Below, piece by piece: positions 21,254 through 35,100 of a stretch of DNA of 64,000 nt (position 1 is the stretch's first letter; each line of letters begins with the position of its first letter). The notes beneath the pieces are model-generated. The model worked only from the letters and a program-made list of their open reading frames with translations, searched no databases and had not been told where the DNA came from. This DNA comes from Parasteatoda lunata (lineage: Eukaryota; Arthropoda; Arachnida; Araneae; Theridiidae), in NCBI GenBank assembly GCA_949128135.1, contig OX421971.1, positions 75,952,387 to 76,016,386 of the forward strand. Reading direction: 5' to 3'. Both the position numbers and the translations under genes were made by a program.

Positions 21254-23500
21254 GCCCATTTCGATCGCCAATTAGAGAGCGGACACTTTGTGAACTTTTT
21301 AAAAATTATTTTGAAACAAGAGAATTCTCTTAAAATTGCTTTCGTGTTAAAGTATGTGCGTCAAATTTTTTGAAAATGCTCATATCTGTTCAAAAGTGCC
21401 CAAAGAATGTCTTTACATGCGATTTGTTTTCATCAAAACATATTTCCACTGTCCATATTAAAAAGGCAAAAAGCGAACACTTTGTGTTGTAGTTCATTTA
21501 CGTCGCACTAGAGCTGCACAATGGGCTATTGCGACGGTCTGGGAAGCATCCCTGAGGATGGTCCGAAGACATGCCATCACAATTTTGATCCTCTGCAGAG
21601 GGGATGGCACCCCCGCTTTGGTAGCCCGACGACCTGCACGCGAAGTCGAGCACTTTACGGTAGAACAGTTTAACGAGGACCAATACCGCACACCCTCGGT
21701 CCATGCGCAGACTGATCCAAGTGGTCAACCACCCGCACACTGACCGCAGCCAGTGATGCTTGACTTCGGTGATCTGCTGGGAACCGTGTCTTAACGATCA
21801 GTCCACTGCGGGACGCGAACACTTTGTGAATTTTTTTGAAAAGAGCCATTCCCTTAAAACTGGATTCATGTTAAAATATGTGCGTCAAATTTTCTGAAAA
21901 TGCCCATATCTGTCCAAAAGTTCTCAAAGAAAGTCTTAACATGAGATTTGTTTTCATTAAAACATTTTTCCGCTTTCCATATTAAAGAGGCAAAGTGCGG
22001 ACACTTTGTGAATTTTTTTAAATTTTTTGAAAAGAGCTTTACCTTAAAGCTTGATTCACAATAAAATATGTCCGTCAAATTTCTGAAAATGTCCAGATCT
22101 GTCCAAAAGTTCCCAAAGTATGTCTTTACTTGAGATTTGTTTTTACCAAAAATATATTTCCACTGTCTATATTAACGAGCGGACACTTTGAAATGAGCAA
22201 ATTCTCTTAAAACTGGTTTCATCTTCAAGTATGTGCGTCAAATTTTCCGAAAATGTCCATATCTGTCCCAAAAGTATTCAAGGAATGTTTTAACATGAGA
22301 TTTGTTTCTTCCAAAACATGATATTTCCACAGTCCATATAAACGAAGCAATAGTGCGGACATTTTGTGAATTTTTTTAAATTTTTGAAAAGAGCGAATTC
22401 TCTTAAAATTGTTTTCGTGTTAAAGTATGTGCGTTAAATTGCTTGAAAATGCTCATATCTGTTCAAAAGTGCCCAAAGAATGTCTTTAGGCGAGATTTGT
22501 TTTCATCAAGACATATTTCCACTGTGCATACTAAAGAGGCAATAGAGTGGACACTTCGTGAATTTTCTTAAATTCTTTGAAAAGAGCGATTCTTTTAAAA
22601 CTAGTTTCATGTTAGAATATGTCCGTCAAATTTTCTGACAATGCCCCTATCTGTCCAAAAGTGCCAAAAGAATGTCTTTACCTGAGATTTGTTTTCATCA
22701 AAACATACATCCACTGTCCATATTATTCAGGCAATAAAGCGAGCATTTGTGAATTTTTTGAAAGGAATGACTTCTTAAAACTGGATTAATGTTAAAATAT
22801 GTGCGTCAAATTTTCTGAGAATGTCGATACCTGTGCAAAAGTTCTCATAGAATGTCTTAACATGCGATTTGTTTTTACCAAAACGTGATAATTCCATTGT
22901 CCATATTAAAGAAGCAATAGAGTGGACACTTTGTAAATCTCTTTTCTTTAATTTTTTGAAAAGAACGATTCTCTTAAAGCTTGTTTCATGGTAAAATATG
23001 TGCGTCAAATTTTCTGAAAATCTCAATATCTGTACAAAAGTGCCTAAAGTATTTCTTTGCATGAGATTTGTTTTCATCAAAACTTATATCCACTGTCCAT
23101 ATTAAAGAGGCAAAGAGCGGACGCTTTGTGAATTTTTTGCAAAGAGCAATTCTTTTAAATCTTGTTTCATGTTAAAATATGTGCGTCAAACTTTCTGATA
23201 ATGTCCATATCTGTTCAAAAGTGCTCAATGAGTGTCTTAAAATGAGAATTTTTTTTAAAAAACTAAAACATGATATTTCTACCTTGCATATTAAAAAAGC
23301 AATAGAATGGGCACTTTGTGAATTTTCTAAAATTTTTTGAAAAAAGCGATTTTCTTAAAATTGGATTCATAATAAAATATGTCAAATTTTCTGAAAATGC
23401 CCATATCTGTCCAAAAGTGCTCAAAGAAAGTCTTAACATGAGATTTGTTTTTACCAAAATATGATATTTCCACTGTACATATTAAAGAAACAATAGAGCG
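21254..23500 (+). repeat. ~185 bp tandem satellite array, about 11 monomers
   Basis: Monomer starts, marked by variants of GCGGACACTTTGTGAATTTT, fall near 21287, 21473 (split by an insertion and resuming at 21815), 21995, 22179, 22353, 22536, 22739, 22921, 23117 and 23308. Spacings are 174-203. Each monomer also carries atgtgcgtcaaattttctgaaaatg, catatctgtccaaaagt, gagatttgttttcatcaaaac and ccactgtccatattaaa in that order. Monomers are clearly diverged, so the array is old. Minus-strand frames within it (for example 22775-23080) are periodic by-products of the repeat. Confidence 0.9.
21487..21814 (-). mobile_element. 5S-rRNA-derived SINE inserted in the satellite
   Basis: A GC-richer 328 bp insert flanked by the 14 bp duplication GCGAACACTTTGTG (21473-21486 and 21815-21828). 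Read on the minus strand its head contains GATCACCGAAGTCAAGCATC and GCGGTCAGT...GGGTGGTTGACC. These align with the internal control region (A box to C box) of 5S rRNA, so transcription would be by RNA polymerase III. The body ends GCAGCTCTAGTGCGACGTAA plus a short A-rich tail. The element belongs with 61320-61651 and the fragment at 39231-39329. Frames across it (21494-21743) are not genes. Confidence 0.85.
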
Positions 23501-25160
23501 GTAATGAAATTAAAGAACAAGAAAACATGCCTATAATGGCTTGACTGTAAAATTTTTGTAGAAATAAACATAAAATTCTACAAAGATAAAATTTTGTAAG
23601 CAATATTTTACACCTTATTCTATAATTATGCACTTCTAATTAGTGTACAATATTTTAAAATTTCTTTTATTTATGTCATCAAAAGGTAAAAATATTTTGG
23701 TTACTAAAATTTTTGAGTCTAAACAAATTAATTTTGCTGCTAAACATTTTCACTTGAACAACACATGGAAAGAAGTGAGGGTGTTGTTTTAAAATTATCA
23801 AACATGATTTTTGAACAATTAAGTATATTATGATTAAAAAAATACTAAAACTCTTTTTTTTTCTTACTAGAGCTTCAGAAAAACCAATTACCACCCGTGT
23901 GGTATCAGAACTTATGGAGTGAATTTACAGCACAATATTCTACAATTCAACTTTGTGACCTCAACTCAGTCAGATAGTAATTATTGTAAAAATTCAGCTT
24001 ATTTTAATGAAGTAATTATGTTGAACTAGTTTCAGCTGTCAAAACATGCTGTATACATACAAACTTGGACAGATAATGAAACGGATATAAAAACTTAAAG
24101 AAAAAATAAATTAAAAAAAAAAAAAAGAGCGAGAAGAATGAAAATCTATTTTACTGGACTAAAAATAAGTTTTTTTTTTGTCATCTATTAAATTGCACAA
24201 GCAATCTCACTTTTGCAGCAAATAAAAAAGTCTACTTTTGAATTCAAGCCATAGTAGAAAATAGTCTTAGAATTTCAAACAGGAAATTTTTGAACAGAAT
24301 TTAGCAATAAATAAACAGTTTATGGTTTTTTATTTTCTATCAATGTATTTTTTTTACACACATGAGTATTATAAAAAAATATAGCATTTGTCAATTATAT
24401 CACTTTAACAGACAAGAATTACAAGTTTACAAAGAATTTGTAGAATTATTCAAAAACAGAAATAAACAATTTTTTGGAAAAATAAACGAAGTTTTTATTC
24501 AACAATAACAAATATTTTCCATCTAATTTGTACTACTTAATATTGAAAAGGCCTGTAAAATCAATGAGATAGAAGTGATGAAGAAATTAAAGTTTCATGT
24601 CCAGTTATTTCCCATTAACTTGGATTGTAACAGCATTTACAATCAAATTTGTGATTCATCTTTAAAAGCATGGAAATTTATTCTTGGCACCTAAATTATA
24701 AAAAAAAGCTTTCAGATAAAATGTAAATATGTATTCCTATATAAAATAAGGAAAAGGAATGGTAGATATTATTTTTCAAAGATCAAAAGCAAACATAAAA
24801 ATAAAATAATGAAAAAACTCTCAGAATGAAAAAAATGAAATAATGAAAAAATTCTCAGAATTTACTCATTTAATGACAAGAACAAATTTACAATTTTTTT
24901 ATATTTAAATATACATTTAATAGCTTGAATATACATAGATAACAAATATTTCTTAAAAGGTTTCATCAGATAAAGAGATTTACCAGATGAAAAAAAAAAA
25001 AAAAAAAAACTATTTATCATAACAAACAAAAATGGTAAATGCAAAAACAGTAAAAATAGAACTTTTAAAGCTCTGAAAATTTTTAAAACTAAAGAAATAA
25101 AAGATTCTAATGCTACATTACAGAGAGTTTGATTCCCTCTAATGTCAGAGAAAGTAAATT
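23501..25160. other. AT-rich non-coding DNA
   Basis: No exon or structured repeat recognised; several homopolymer runs. Confidence 0.4.
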
Positions 25161-26090
25161 CAAGGTGGCCACTTAAATCAGATTTCAAATTTCCCTGATT
25201 TTTCCAGTAAAAATCTTAAAATTTCCAGGTCAGCCTGTTATTTTTTTCTCATTAAGTATAAGTAGGTACAAGAAAAGTGTCAATATTATTTAAAATGTTA
25301 TTCTTAATATATAACATTAAATAGATGTGGAGGAAATAATATGTTTAGCTTGGAGAATATATTGTTTTTAATGAATAAAACTTTTTTTTGAGTGTTAAAT
25401 AGTTTTTGTACAAAATGTACCAAATAGAAAATACAGAGTGACCCCCCCCCAAAAAAAAATCGTGGAAAAGTACTGTTTAATATATTTTCATTGAGCAAAA
25501 GAAAACAATTCTGGGCGATTACACACGAGTAAATTTTTATATTTATTTGCATTTTAACATAGAGCCATTTTATACTGTATTTTATCCAAACAGTGCTCTT
25601 TATAAAATTCATTTATATAATTTTCTTTAAACCAATATCTTAAGTAAAATGTTTAAATAATGTCGTTTGATTTGAATTAGCACTATTATTTTAAGAGTTA
25701 TTCAGTATTCCCAAAGGCAAAATTGTCAAATTTCTTGTTGTATATTCTATAGAAAAACACTAGATAAAATTCTTAAATTTTTTTTTTCTTATTAGAATAT
25801 TTAAGGAATTCCAATCTAACCACATTGTTTTTTTTGTTTAATTAACAAGTTAATTATTTATATGTTTTTGTTTTTACAGCTGGGCAATACCATGGTGCCA
25901 GACACAAAAAAAATAGCATGAATTTCTTAGAAAAACTATTTTACAAAACTTAAGTTATAATCATCAAATTTTTATATTAAATATTATTACATCATAACCA
26001 ATCGAAAAACAATTTATTTTATAAAAACTGATTATAATAAGTTCAAATTAAATGGATTAAATTGTAGGCGTCGGATGTAAATCGCACAAA

Positions 26091-26127
<37 letters not shown>

Positions 26128-29100
26128 ACTTCTCATTTAATTGATTGATAATTGTCTGAACTCTGTAAATTTATTTGTAATTTAAATGTAAACATAACTG
26201 AATTTTGAAGCTGAGATTTGAATAAAAAATTCTATGCAGTTCTTAACTTGTAAAATATGATATGATAGATAATTAATTTGAAATTTTTTCACTTCAGTGT
26301 AAAGACATAAATTTTTCAAGATTGATATAAATTTTAGTTAATGATAATTATTATAAGGACTGAAAATTATCTAAATTTTAATCTTAATACTATATTAAAT
26401 AGCTTCTTTTAATTTAAATTGTCCAATATTTCCTGTTGGAATGAATGGATCAATGTGTTTCATAACATTTTCCATCTTGTAAAATTTAGTTGAAAAATCA
26501 ATCATTTTATTATCGTATATTAACAACAATGTAAATAAAAATCGTATTTAAGAAATATTTCCTTAAAGTGAACAGTTTTAAATATCTTGGAATAAAAAAA
26601 GCTGTTGCTAATTTTTTCAAAAAATATGGGAAAGAATGCCGAAAAGTTTCATTATTTTTATATATGATAAAAAAAATCTATTGAAAAAAATTTCATTGTA
26701 CATTAAAAGTGGAAATTTTTTTTTTACTGTATTATTACAACCTATAACAATTTTTTCTGGGAAAAAAAAAAAGATTACATAGGAAAAATGATAATTTAAC
26801 AGCTTTAATTATTGGCAGCATAAAATTAAACAATTAATAAACATAAAATTAAATAATCGTTTTGTACAGCTCTTTAATCTATTCTATTAGATGTGTCAAA
26901 GCATACAATATTAACCAATATAACTTTTACTTGTATTAAGTGGTATAGCTAGCGGTGAACAAGAGTATATGTCCCCGGTTGTAGCACAAAAGATGCACCA
27001 AATTTATATTAATTCTAGAACAAATTTTAATCTCTTTTTAATACTTCTTCTCCAGTTTCATTTGTCAATAACAGGCCCAATAACAATTTTTATCCTGTTT
27101 ATCTAAAAACTGAATAGGATGTGTGTTATTGTTTTAGTTTGCTTTGCAAGTAGATTTATTACTTTTTTTAAAAAGTATTTTTTCCTTTACTCAAAAAATA
27201 AATAAATAAAATAAAAAATATATAAACAAAAAATAAATAACTACAGAATGTTCTGAAATTTTTTTCTCTAAATATATAAATTTTTTAAGGCTTTAAGCAA
27301 AATGATTGATATAAAATGTTCGAAATGAAGTTAAATTGTTTCTCAAAAATTTAAAACTGAGTTGCTTAGCTCAAATAAATTAATAAATAATAATAAAAAA
27401 TATATATATATATAAACTTCTTTGATCAATTTTAAGTTATAATATAAATAACTTAAAGTTAACAAATTAATAATTAGTTAAACAAATTTTACTAGGTTAC
27501 TGAGGAGAAATATGTTATTGTAAATTAACCTAAAGGAATATTTAGATGGTTTCTATTCATATTTCACTTAATTTTATAAAGAAAAAGCAAAATAAGAGAT
27601 GGAAATAAATAAAAACAGATGCAATGAAAAGAAAAACAGTGGTGTCTGACGTAAATATAATTAATTATTAATTTACTTATAAAAATAATTATTATTATCA
27701 AGATCTTGCTTTAAACAGAAAAAATAATTTTATTGTGTTAAATTCTAGTGACACAGTACAATTAATTATGCATTTCGGTGTTGCATGAAAATATTAAAAT
27801 TGTATCTTGAGAACTTTTTTTAAAAATCAAAATGTGAAATGTTTCTACACTTTTGTGCACGATAACCTGTTTTGTTAAAGTTCACTTTGATTATTATTTT
27901 TTCTATTTTCTATTATTTGTATAAATTAAAAAAAAAAAAACTACTTTAACTAAAACTTCTTTAGAGATTCACTTAACACGATTAAAAATTCCAAATGATG
28001 TAACCTTTCATTTAACAGCCTATAACTTATTGAATACTGATAATTGTAAGTCATTATTTTGAAATCTTTAGTTTTTCACCTTGGAAATGATTGTTTGTTT
28101 ACTTAATATTAAGTTTAAAATGTTGGTCATCCCAACTTGAAACCTGTACCAGTACAGTGCAGAACAAAAAAATAGAGTTTCGTTTTCCTTCTTTCTAATG
28201 AACAAATATAAATTTTTTTTTTTTTATTATTCAAGTTTATACATCATTTAACATGTTTTCCATGCATTTTTTGCCAGCTTTTTAGTGTAAAAGGAGAGAC
28301 AGTTTTAGAAATATCATCTCTGGAATGTAAACAAAACATTTACGAACTTTCGACATTGTGATTAATACACAATTCGAATTTTAAATTAGAAATCAAATAA
28401 TATTCGTAAAGGAATCTTTTTTAAAAAATAAAATAAAATATGTTATAAATGGTTAAAATGAAATCCAGAAAATTAGCATAAATGGTAACGATTTTGCTGT
28501 TAGCGATTCAAGAAAATGAGTGATTGGTTGGCTTTGCTGAGAAAAATTCATTGGATGGAAGTACAAAAGCTTTCAGAAAAGGAGTGTAAAATAAAATCTA
28601 TTATTAAATTATAATAAATTATTTTTTGGGGAATTTCGATAAAGTTAAAAATACTGAAACATTTTGTTAAAAGAAAATAAAATACCCCCAAAGCATCGGA
28701 ACAAACTTGAACAGTAAATGAATTTAGCCCACAGACTAAAAGATAAAAAACAGAAGAACCCTCTTTTTATGAACGGAAGCAAATATACTAACCCCTTCCT
28801 CCACCCCCCCACAATTTTTGACTTTTCTAAACTGCTTAGTCCCATTATCTCCAAAGGGTCATTCTCACAAAAAGGTGATTTTCTTAGTCCCTTAGTAATA
28901 AATACTAGGAAATACAGCAGATTTCTTAATATTTTTCTGCATCATTTTTCGTAAAGGTCTAACTAATCAATCATATGTATTTCTGCTGAATGCATTTAAT
29001 ATTTTATTCTTATTTTTTAATAAACATAACTTCAAAATCCCCTCCGTGGACGTCCTTACATCTGTGACAGAAAATAATTTTTAATGGCTGTTAAACATTT

Positions 29101-30517
29101 TAGATGTTATTTTAACGATTTTTGTAGTTTTAACTAGTTAAATGTTTATAGTAGCTTTTTATTAAATATTTTTTAGAAATGTTTTATTTTTTATAAAATA
29201 AATGGTTAGTAAACTTTGTCCATCAAAAATGAAGTCTCCCTCCATGGACAATTAATATAGTTCAGTAAATATGTAATAGAGAGCAGCATATGTGAAATCC
29301 CTATAAGACAGCTGGTAGGGAAGGTAAAGATTCTATTTTCTAGTGTTAACTATCAGTTGCTTTTGTTTTCTTTGGTGTTAGTTTTGGATTGTTGTGTTCA
29401 ACTGAGGTTTGGCAAAGTTCTCAATGTATACTCTGTGGTCATCATAAAGAATGTAAGATAAAACTGTTTTATATTTGATATATAAATTTTAGATTGCAAA
29501 AATAGTATATTTAATAAAAAGAACGGCGCCATTTTTGTAACTTTGAAATTAAAAATCAGAAAAATTCAAGAACTAGTTTTTGTTTCCTCCGTGGACAAAA
29601 CAGTTCAACGGAGGAGATGGCACAGTCAATGGAAGAGACAATGTGTTAGACAACCAATAATACATTTTTATTAATTAAAAAACTATTTTCTTTTAATTGA
29701 TATTTTTTAAAAGGAACAAATGTGTTAATTTCTTTGTATTTTTATAGAAAATCAATTAAGTTTAACTTTTTTTTATCGGAGAAGTAAGTATTGGCAATTT
29801 CTCCAAATAATTTCTGTGATGTTTAACATTTTTTTTCTCTTCAAATTTTAGGAAAAAATGGCAAAACCAAAATGAAAAAAAAAAAAAAAAAAAAGAAAAA
29901 AAAGAAAAAAAAAAAAAGAACGCAATCAAATGTTCAAATCTAAAAGAGGAGGGAACAGAAAAAACTTAGCATAAGACAAGCTACACAGAAATTACATCTC
30001 TTCTGTGGACAACACAGAATTTAAAATATTTTAAATCTTGTAAAAAATAAAATAGAAAACTTGACCATTATTATAAGGACATATAACAAAAATAAATGAA
30101 GGCATTTATGTAATTTTTATCACTTTTTTAATTACCTTAATTTAAGAAAAAATTTTAGTCTATTTATACCATTTCAGTGAGAATGACCCCAAAGAGGTCA
30201 AAGATTTCTTCATTCATTTAGCAACATGGGAGAGTTTTATCGGGCATTCTAGTTTAGCAGGGTAATAATGGAGAGAATTTTAATGAAGTATTGCTAAGTT
30301 GATGATATTTTAGCTGTGTGACGATAAATTTCCATTTGAATAAAGTGGATAAAACGGATGGTAAAATAATTTAAATTAATAAAAAAATTCCAGCTTTTCT
30401 TAAAAGTTCCCTGATTTTTCCAGGTTTTTATCTAAATTTCCCTGATTTTTCCAGGTTTTCTCCAGTATAAAAAATTCCCCTGATAATTCCAGGTCTTCAA
30501 GGTGGGTGGCCACCCTG
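25161..30517. mobile_element. Possible 5.4 kb element with GGTGGCCAC ends
   Basis: The left end CAAGGTGGCCACTTAAATC and the inverted right end CAGGGTGGCCACCCACC face each other. Both are followed inward by repeated tttccctgatttttccagg units. The flanks carry AAATT directly (25156-25160 and 30518-30522). The 5.4 kb between contains no recognised transposase, and another element is nested in it (28857-30188). Alternatively these are two independent copies of a short repeat in opposite orientation. Confidence 0.35.
28857..30188. mobile_element. 1.33 kb DNA transposon with 6 bp target duplication
   Basis: Terminal inverted repeats GGTCATTCTCAC (28857-28868) and GTGAGAATGACC (30177-30188) are exact. 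They are flanked by perfect CCAAAG duplications (28851-28856 and 30189-30194). Inside, the motif CTCCGTGGACA or close variants recurs near 29042, 29240, 29586 and 30001, like transposase-binding subterminal repeats. No transposase frame is visible. A 6 bp duplication is unusual; IS3EU-type elements are one group reported with it, but the superfamily is not assigned. Confidence 0.75.
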
Positions 30518-30970
30518 AAATTAAAATAAAAGGGTTTATTGGATAAAAAAAAAAAATTTGTTATAATAGCCAGAGACAAAATTGGGGCACACAAAACTAG
30601 AAAGTTTTGTAGCCCATAATCAATTAAAAATAAAGGTATCAAAAAACTAAGTAACATTGCAGAGAATTGTATCATCTAATTTATATATATAATATATAAA
30701 GAAAAAGAATGAAAGATTTATTATAATAATCTTAAGAAACCATTTAAATCCTTAAAGTTGTAAATATTTTATCAGAATGGGCTAAAGTGTCAATTCTCCT
30801 GACAAATTGTCTCAACAGTACTTTAATACCAGTGTGCACACAAAATAAATTTATTTAGTCATCTACTAAACAAGAAGTATAATTTTCTTTATCCTTCAGA
30901 ATCAATGAGACAAAGTTGAAAAATAGGTTTTCTGCAAATACAGGAGTGAAGTTTGAAGATTTACATGTAA

Positions 30971-31707
30971 TACGGGTATTTGCTACATTTCAGATTTTCA
31001 AATTCATGACTTTTCATGAGTATTTCTAGAATTTTTCATGACTTAACGAAGTTACTATTTTCTCTGACAAAAACGCAACAAGAAATTTAAAAAAGTATTA
31101 TAATAACATAAATTAAAATGATAGGTATAACCAAAACTGTTATACTCTGCATCTTTATTTTTAGAGATTTTAAATTTAAAAAAACAGAGTAAAGAAAGAG
31201 TTGAAGCAATAAAATAGATGAAAAAAATACAAAAGCAAATAATTTTTTTCTGCAGAATTATATTCTAAAGATACTTTTCTTGTTCATCCGGAAGGAAAGA
31301 AATACTCCTTATTTTTTTGTTCTCATTTCGGAATTTAAAAAAAAATTTGTCAATGACAGGCTAGCTTCGGCAAGAATTTTAAATCGATAAAATAATAAAA
31401 ATAATAATAAAAAAAATTCTGAAATCACAGAAGTTTAAAAGATAATTCGCTCTAGAAATGATGCTTTTTCTTTCATTTTTTGAAAGAACACCATAACTTT
31501 TAAAGAACTTGATAAAAACATTTTATATTTTAATAAAATATGACTGTGAGTGTTGATTTTATTACAAATGAAATGGGGGGGGGGGGTATTTTTAAATTCC
31601 ATTTTAAAAATTAGATTTTTCAGCGACCTAAATCCATGACTTTCTATGATTTTCTTTAAAAAAAAATAGTTAAAATCATGACTATCCAGGTTTGCGGATA
31701 CCCTGTA
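30971..31707. mobile_element. MITE-like element with TACAGGGTATCC-type ends
   Basis: The right end, read inverted, is TACAGGGTATCCGCAAACC. The left end TACGGGTATTTGCTACATT is a degraded counterpart. Near both ends the phrase atgactTTTCATGA/aatcatgacttt recurs, again in opposite orientation. No coding capacity; a poly-G run lies inside at about 31575. Confidence 0.45.
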
Positions 31708-32180
31708 CATACAGAGTTATGCCCAGAGTTTAGTGTACCTGGGCGCAACATATTATAAATTAATTATTATAATTTTGAATAAACTAGTTTACTAACTGTT
31801 CACATTTTGTTGTTAATTTATTTACTTAAATAATTCCAACCGTGTGGAAAAAATATTCAAAAAGTAAAAGTAATAATAAACTTTAATAGAATAGATTAAA
31901 TATTCATATTTTTTATTTTTTTATTAAAACAATATTATAGAAAAAAAATTGGTTTCACAATAAAAATTGAAGTAAAAAATAATTTCAAATGTTGGTATTT
32001 ACACAAAATAATAATTAGTTTTAATCAAACATGTTAAATTACTTTAATATTAAGTCAAAATTGGTATATCATATTAGTAAAATAGAATAAGCATGTAAGG
32101 GTAAATAATTTATACCTTTTAAAAACCGTGGCAGTATAGACTGGTTAGATTTCTCCTTAAATTCAAAAACATAACATAGT

Positions 32181-35100
32181 TCAAAAAACAATAGTCCATC
32201 TTGATGGTTGAGAGCAAGTCGTTTGGTTATCCCCACACAAACGATTAAAAGTTGTATCAGCTGGGAAACCCATGATTTCCCTTTCTTCTTGAATACGGAA
32301 AGAAAATGTAGATTCATAGGTACCTATAAAGTACCTGCAATATTGAATGCATTTACAAAATTTAAACAATTTACACAAGCATATAAAATTATTTTCAAAA
32401 AGTTTTCTTCTAGGGAAAGATTAAGCTAAAAATAATTAAGATTTATATGTAAGTAAATGATTTTAGAATTTATAAACATTCAGTTTTCATACAGAGAGCT
32501 AACCATTTTTTTGTGATTACTTTATAGAAAATGTATATTATCTCATTAAAATTAGGTAAAATGAGAGCAATTTTAAGTCTCAACCAAATAAGTTTATTAA
32601 GAATGTTATCTCACATTTTAATATACCTTATTTTAATATTAATAGTACTTAAAAGGAAATAATTTCTTCTTTAAACAAAAGACTTGGACAATCAAGATAT
32701 TAAACAATGACATGAAATTTAATGAACAATAATTTTTGAGGAGCTTGTGATATTAACATGTGATTAACAGACATATAAAACATCAATTTCTTAACTATAT
32801 AATGGATAATTTCAGGAGTCAAGAAATGGTATAAAAAGGCTATTAAATAATATAAATAAATAAAAATCACTGTAAAGGAAACAAAGGGGGATATTAAAAT
32901 TACCCTAAGTATAAGAATATATAAAATTATAAATTATTAAAAAGATTTCAATTTAGTAAAGAAATAGCTATTTAAATGTATTCCTTAAAAAAAATTAAAA
33001 GAAGCAAAAAAATGTTTTAATTTGTTTAAAAATGTGAATACTAATTATCCAAAAAATTAATAATTTTTTAAAACTAAAATATTGTAAAAAAAAAACAGTA
33101 AATGAATACAAGGAAAACTGCTATTTTACATAAATTTATGACCACGCTTGTATTTACTTAAAGAAATATATTAGCAGAACAAAACAAGAATTTGAAAATA
33201 TTAAAGTGCCCTTTTCCCTTGACTAAAGCACAATACAATGTTAGACAATTTAAAGTTTACTAGCTTTGAATTGAGCTTTAAGTTTACATACATAGTCTTT
33301 CTTTAATACTACAGTACTTAATTTTTCAATCTCAAATATTGCAGGACATGCACCTATTAAATTTTTTTTTATTCAAAACGAAATTGGCATGATTGGAATT
33401 GGATAGAAATATGAAAAGTCTGAACAAAATATAACTTAAAATAAAATTAAAAAAGTCTCAATCAGCATGAGTAATATTAGAACCCAATTAAATGTCCAAA
33501 AAATTTAAAAGTGATAGTTTATTGGTACCAATGTTAGAAACGAAAAATCAAAATATTCAGTTAAAATAAAAAAGAAATAATTGTAATTCATATTTTTATA
33601 ACTTAATTCCTATTTTAAATGAATTGTTGGCTGAAGATTTTAAAATTCTCATCAATAAGAAAAAGTGACAAATAATGTAATATACCTTGCATGAGCACAT
33701 ATCCATTGATCAATTATTGCCACTCCGCCATCCAATATGTTTTGATGCAACTCTTTTGATGGCACAAATCGCTTTATTTCAGGAATAATCTTCTTTAACT
33801 CATCAAACTCTGAAAAGTCAAATTAAGTGATTGTTAAATATTAGCACAGGGTTGCAAACATTCAGAAAAACATTTTAATTTTTCCAGGCAATCAATTTTT
33901 CTTAAATTTGTAACTTCTGTCATACATTTTATTATTAACCTTTTAGTCCTGTCTCATAGATGAACATAAAATAGATTATAAAGTATTTTACTCGTTATTG
34001 AAGATGAAAATGAAGAAGCTTACTATATCAAAGGTCCAAGTTAGATAACAGTAGAGAGATATAATAGATGACACAACAATGGCATTTGTTAGAGTATTGG
34101 GTAGCTTTGGTTAGAATAATCGGTAACACTGTAGGAAACACTAGAAGTCAGTTAGCATAAACGACCATGAGGAATTATTATTCCTTTAAAATATAAGTCC
34201 AATTTTTATAAATAAAGTTGAAATGCTAATTATAAATAAATTTGTAAAATATCAAATTATTTATAATTTGTAATTGCTATTAATTAGAAATGAAGTTAAT
34301 TTCACCAATAAATGTAAACTAAAACATTTGCTTAAAAATATATTTGAAATTTAAATAAAAATTTTATATAATTTTATCTACATAAATGCATTAATAAAAT
34401 GAAAAAAAAATTAGTAGGTATTTATTACTCAACAAAAATTGATCAAAAAATTTTGTTTGGAATTATCACAATTTTCTTTAGAAACGAAAGAACTGTAATT
34501 ATTTGGACTTGGCCTCATATACGGAGAGAAGATTTACCAGATTAATAAAATTTTCTGTTGTGTAGCCACCATGACATAAAAAGAAAAATTACATAATGAA
34601 CAAACCAAACTAGCAAATTAAAAAACATACCACATATAATAGAAAAATAAAAAAACACCACTTTACTAGCAAAATGTAAGGAAATTTTTTTATATATTAG
34701 AATTTATTAATTTAATGAATAAAAAAATATTCCCAGTAAATAAGTCAAAAAAATTAATAATTATACTTTAACATACAGTTTAAAGCATTAATTAAATAAT
34801 TTTTGTCCTTGAAATAAAGAAAAATTTAATTCAAGCTTCTTAACAAATTATAAAGGATTATAATTAATAATGTATGCTAAAATAAATAACTTTTAAGACA
34901 GTAAACATGTTAAGTTTTTCTGTTTAAAATTGAAGAAAAATATAAAAACTTGACAATTAATTAATTACTTGACAATGGAAATGAATTTTCTTTTTCAAGA
35001 AACGTTATGCAGTCTCACAATTTTAATTTATACAAAAAAAAAAAAAAAAAATCTTTAAAGCGTTTTAACAGTAAATAAAATTGTTTCAGTCATTTTTTAC

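Noticed and set aside
21494..21743. Overlapping 60-80 codon frames on both strands
   Set aside because: They lie wholly inside the 5S-derived SINE and recur at 61391-61705; higher GC removes stops by chance.
22775..23457. Minus-strand frames of 64-101 codons with repeated text such as FSENLTH and KSHVKTF
   Set aside because: Periodic translation of the 185 bp satellite; monomers are too diverged and frame-shifted relative to each other to be a repeat protein.
21254..23500. CRISPR-like or clustered repeat array
   Set aside because: The units are contiguous 185 bp monomers without unique spacers, in an intron-bearing eukaryotic genome.
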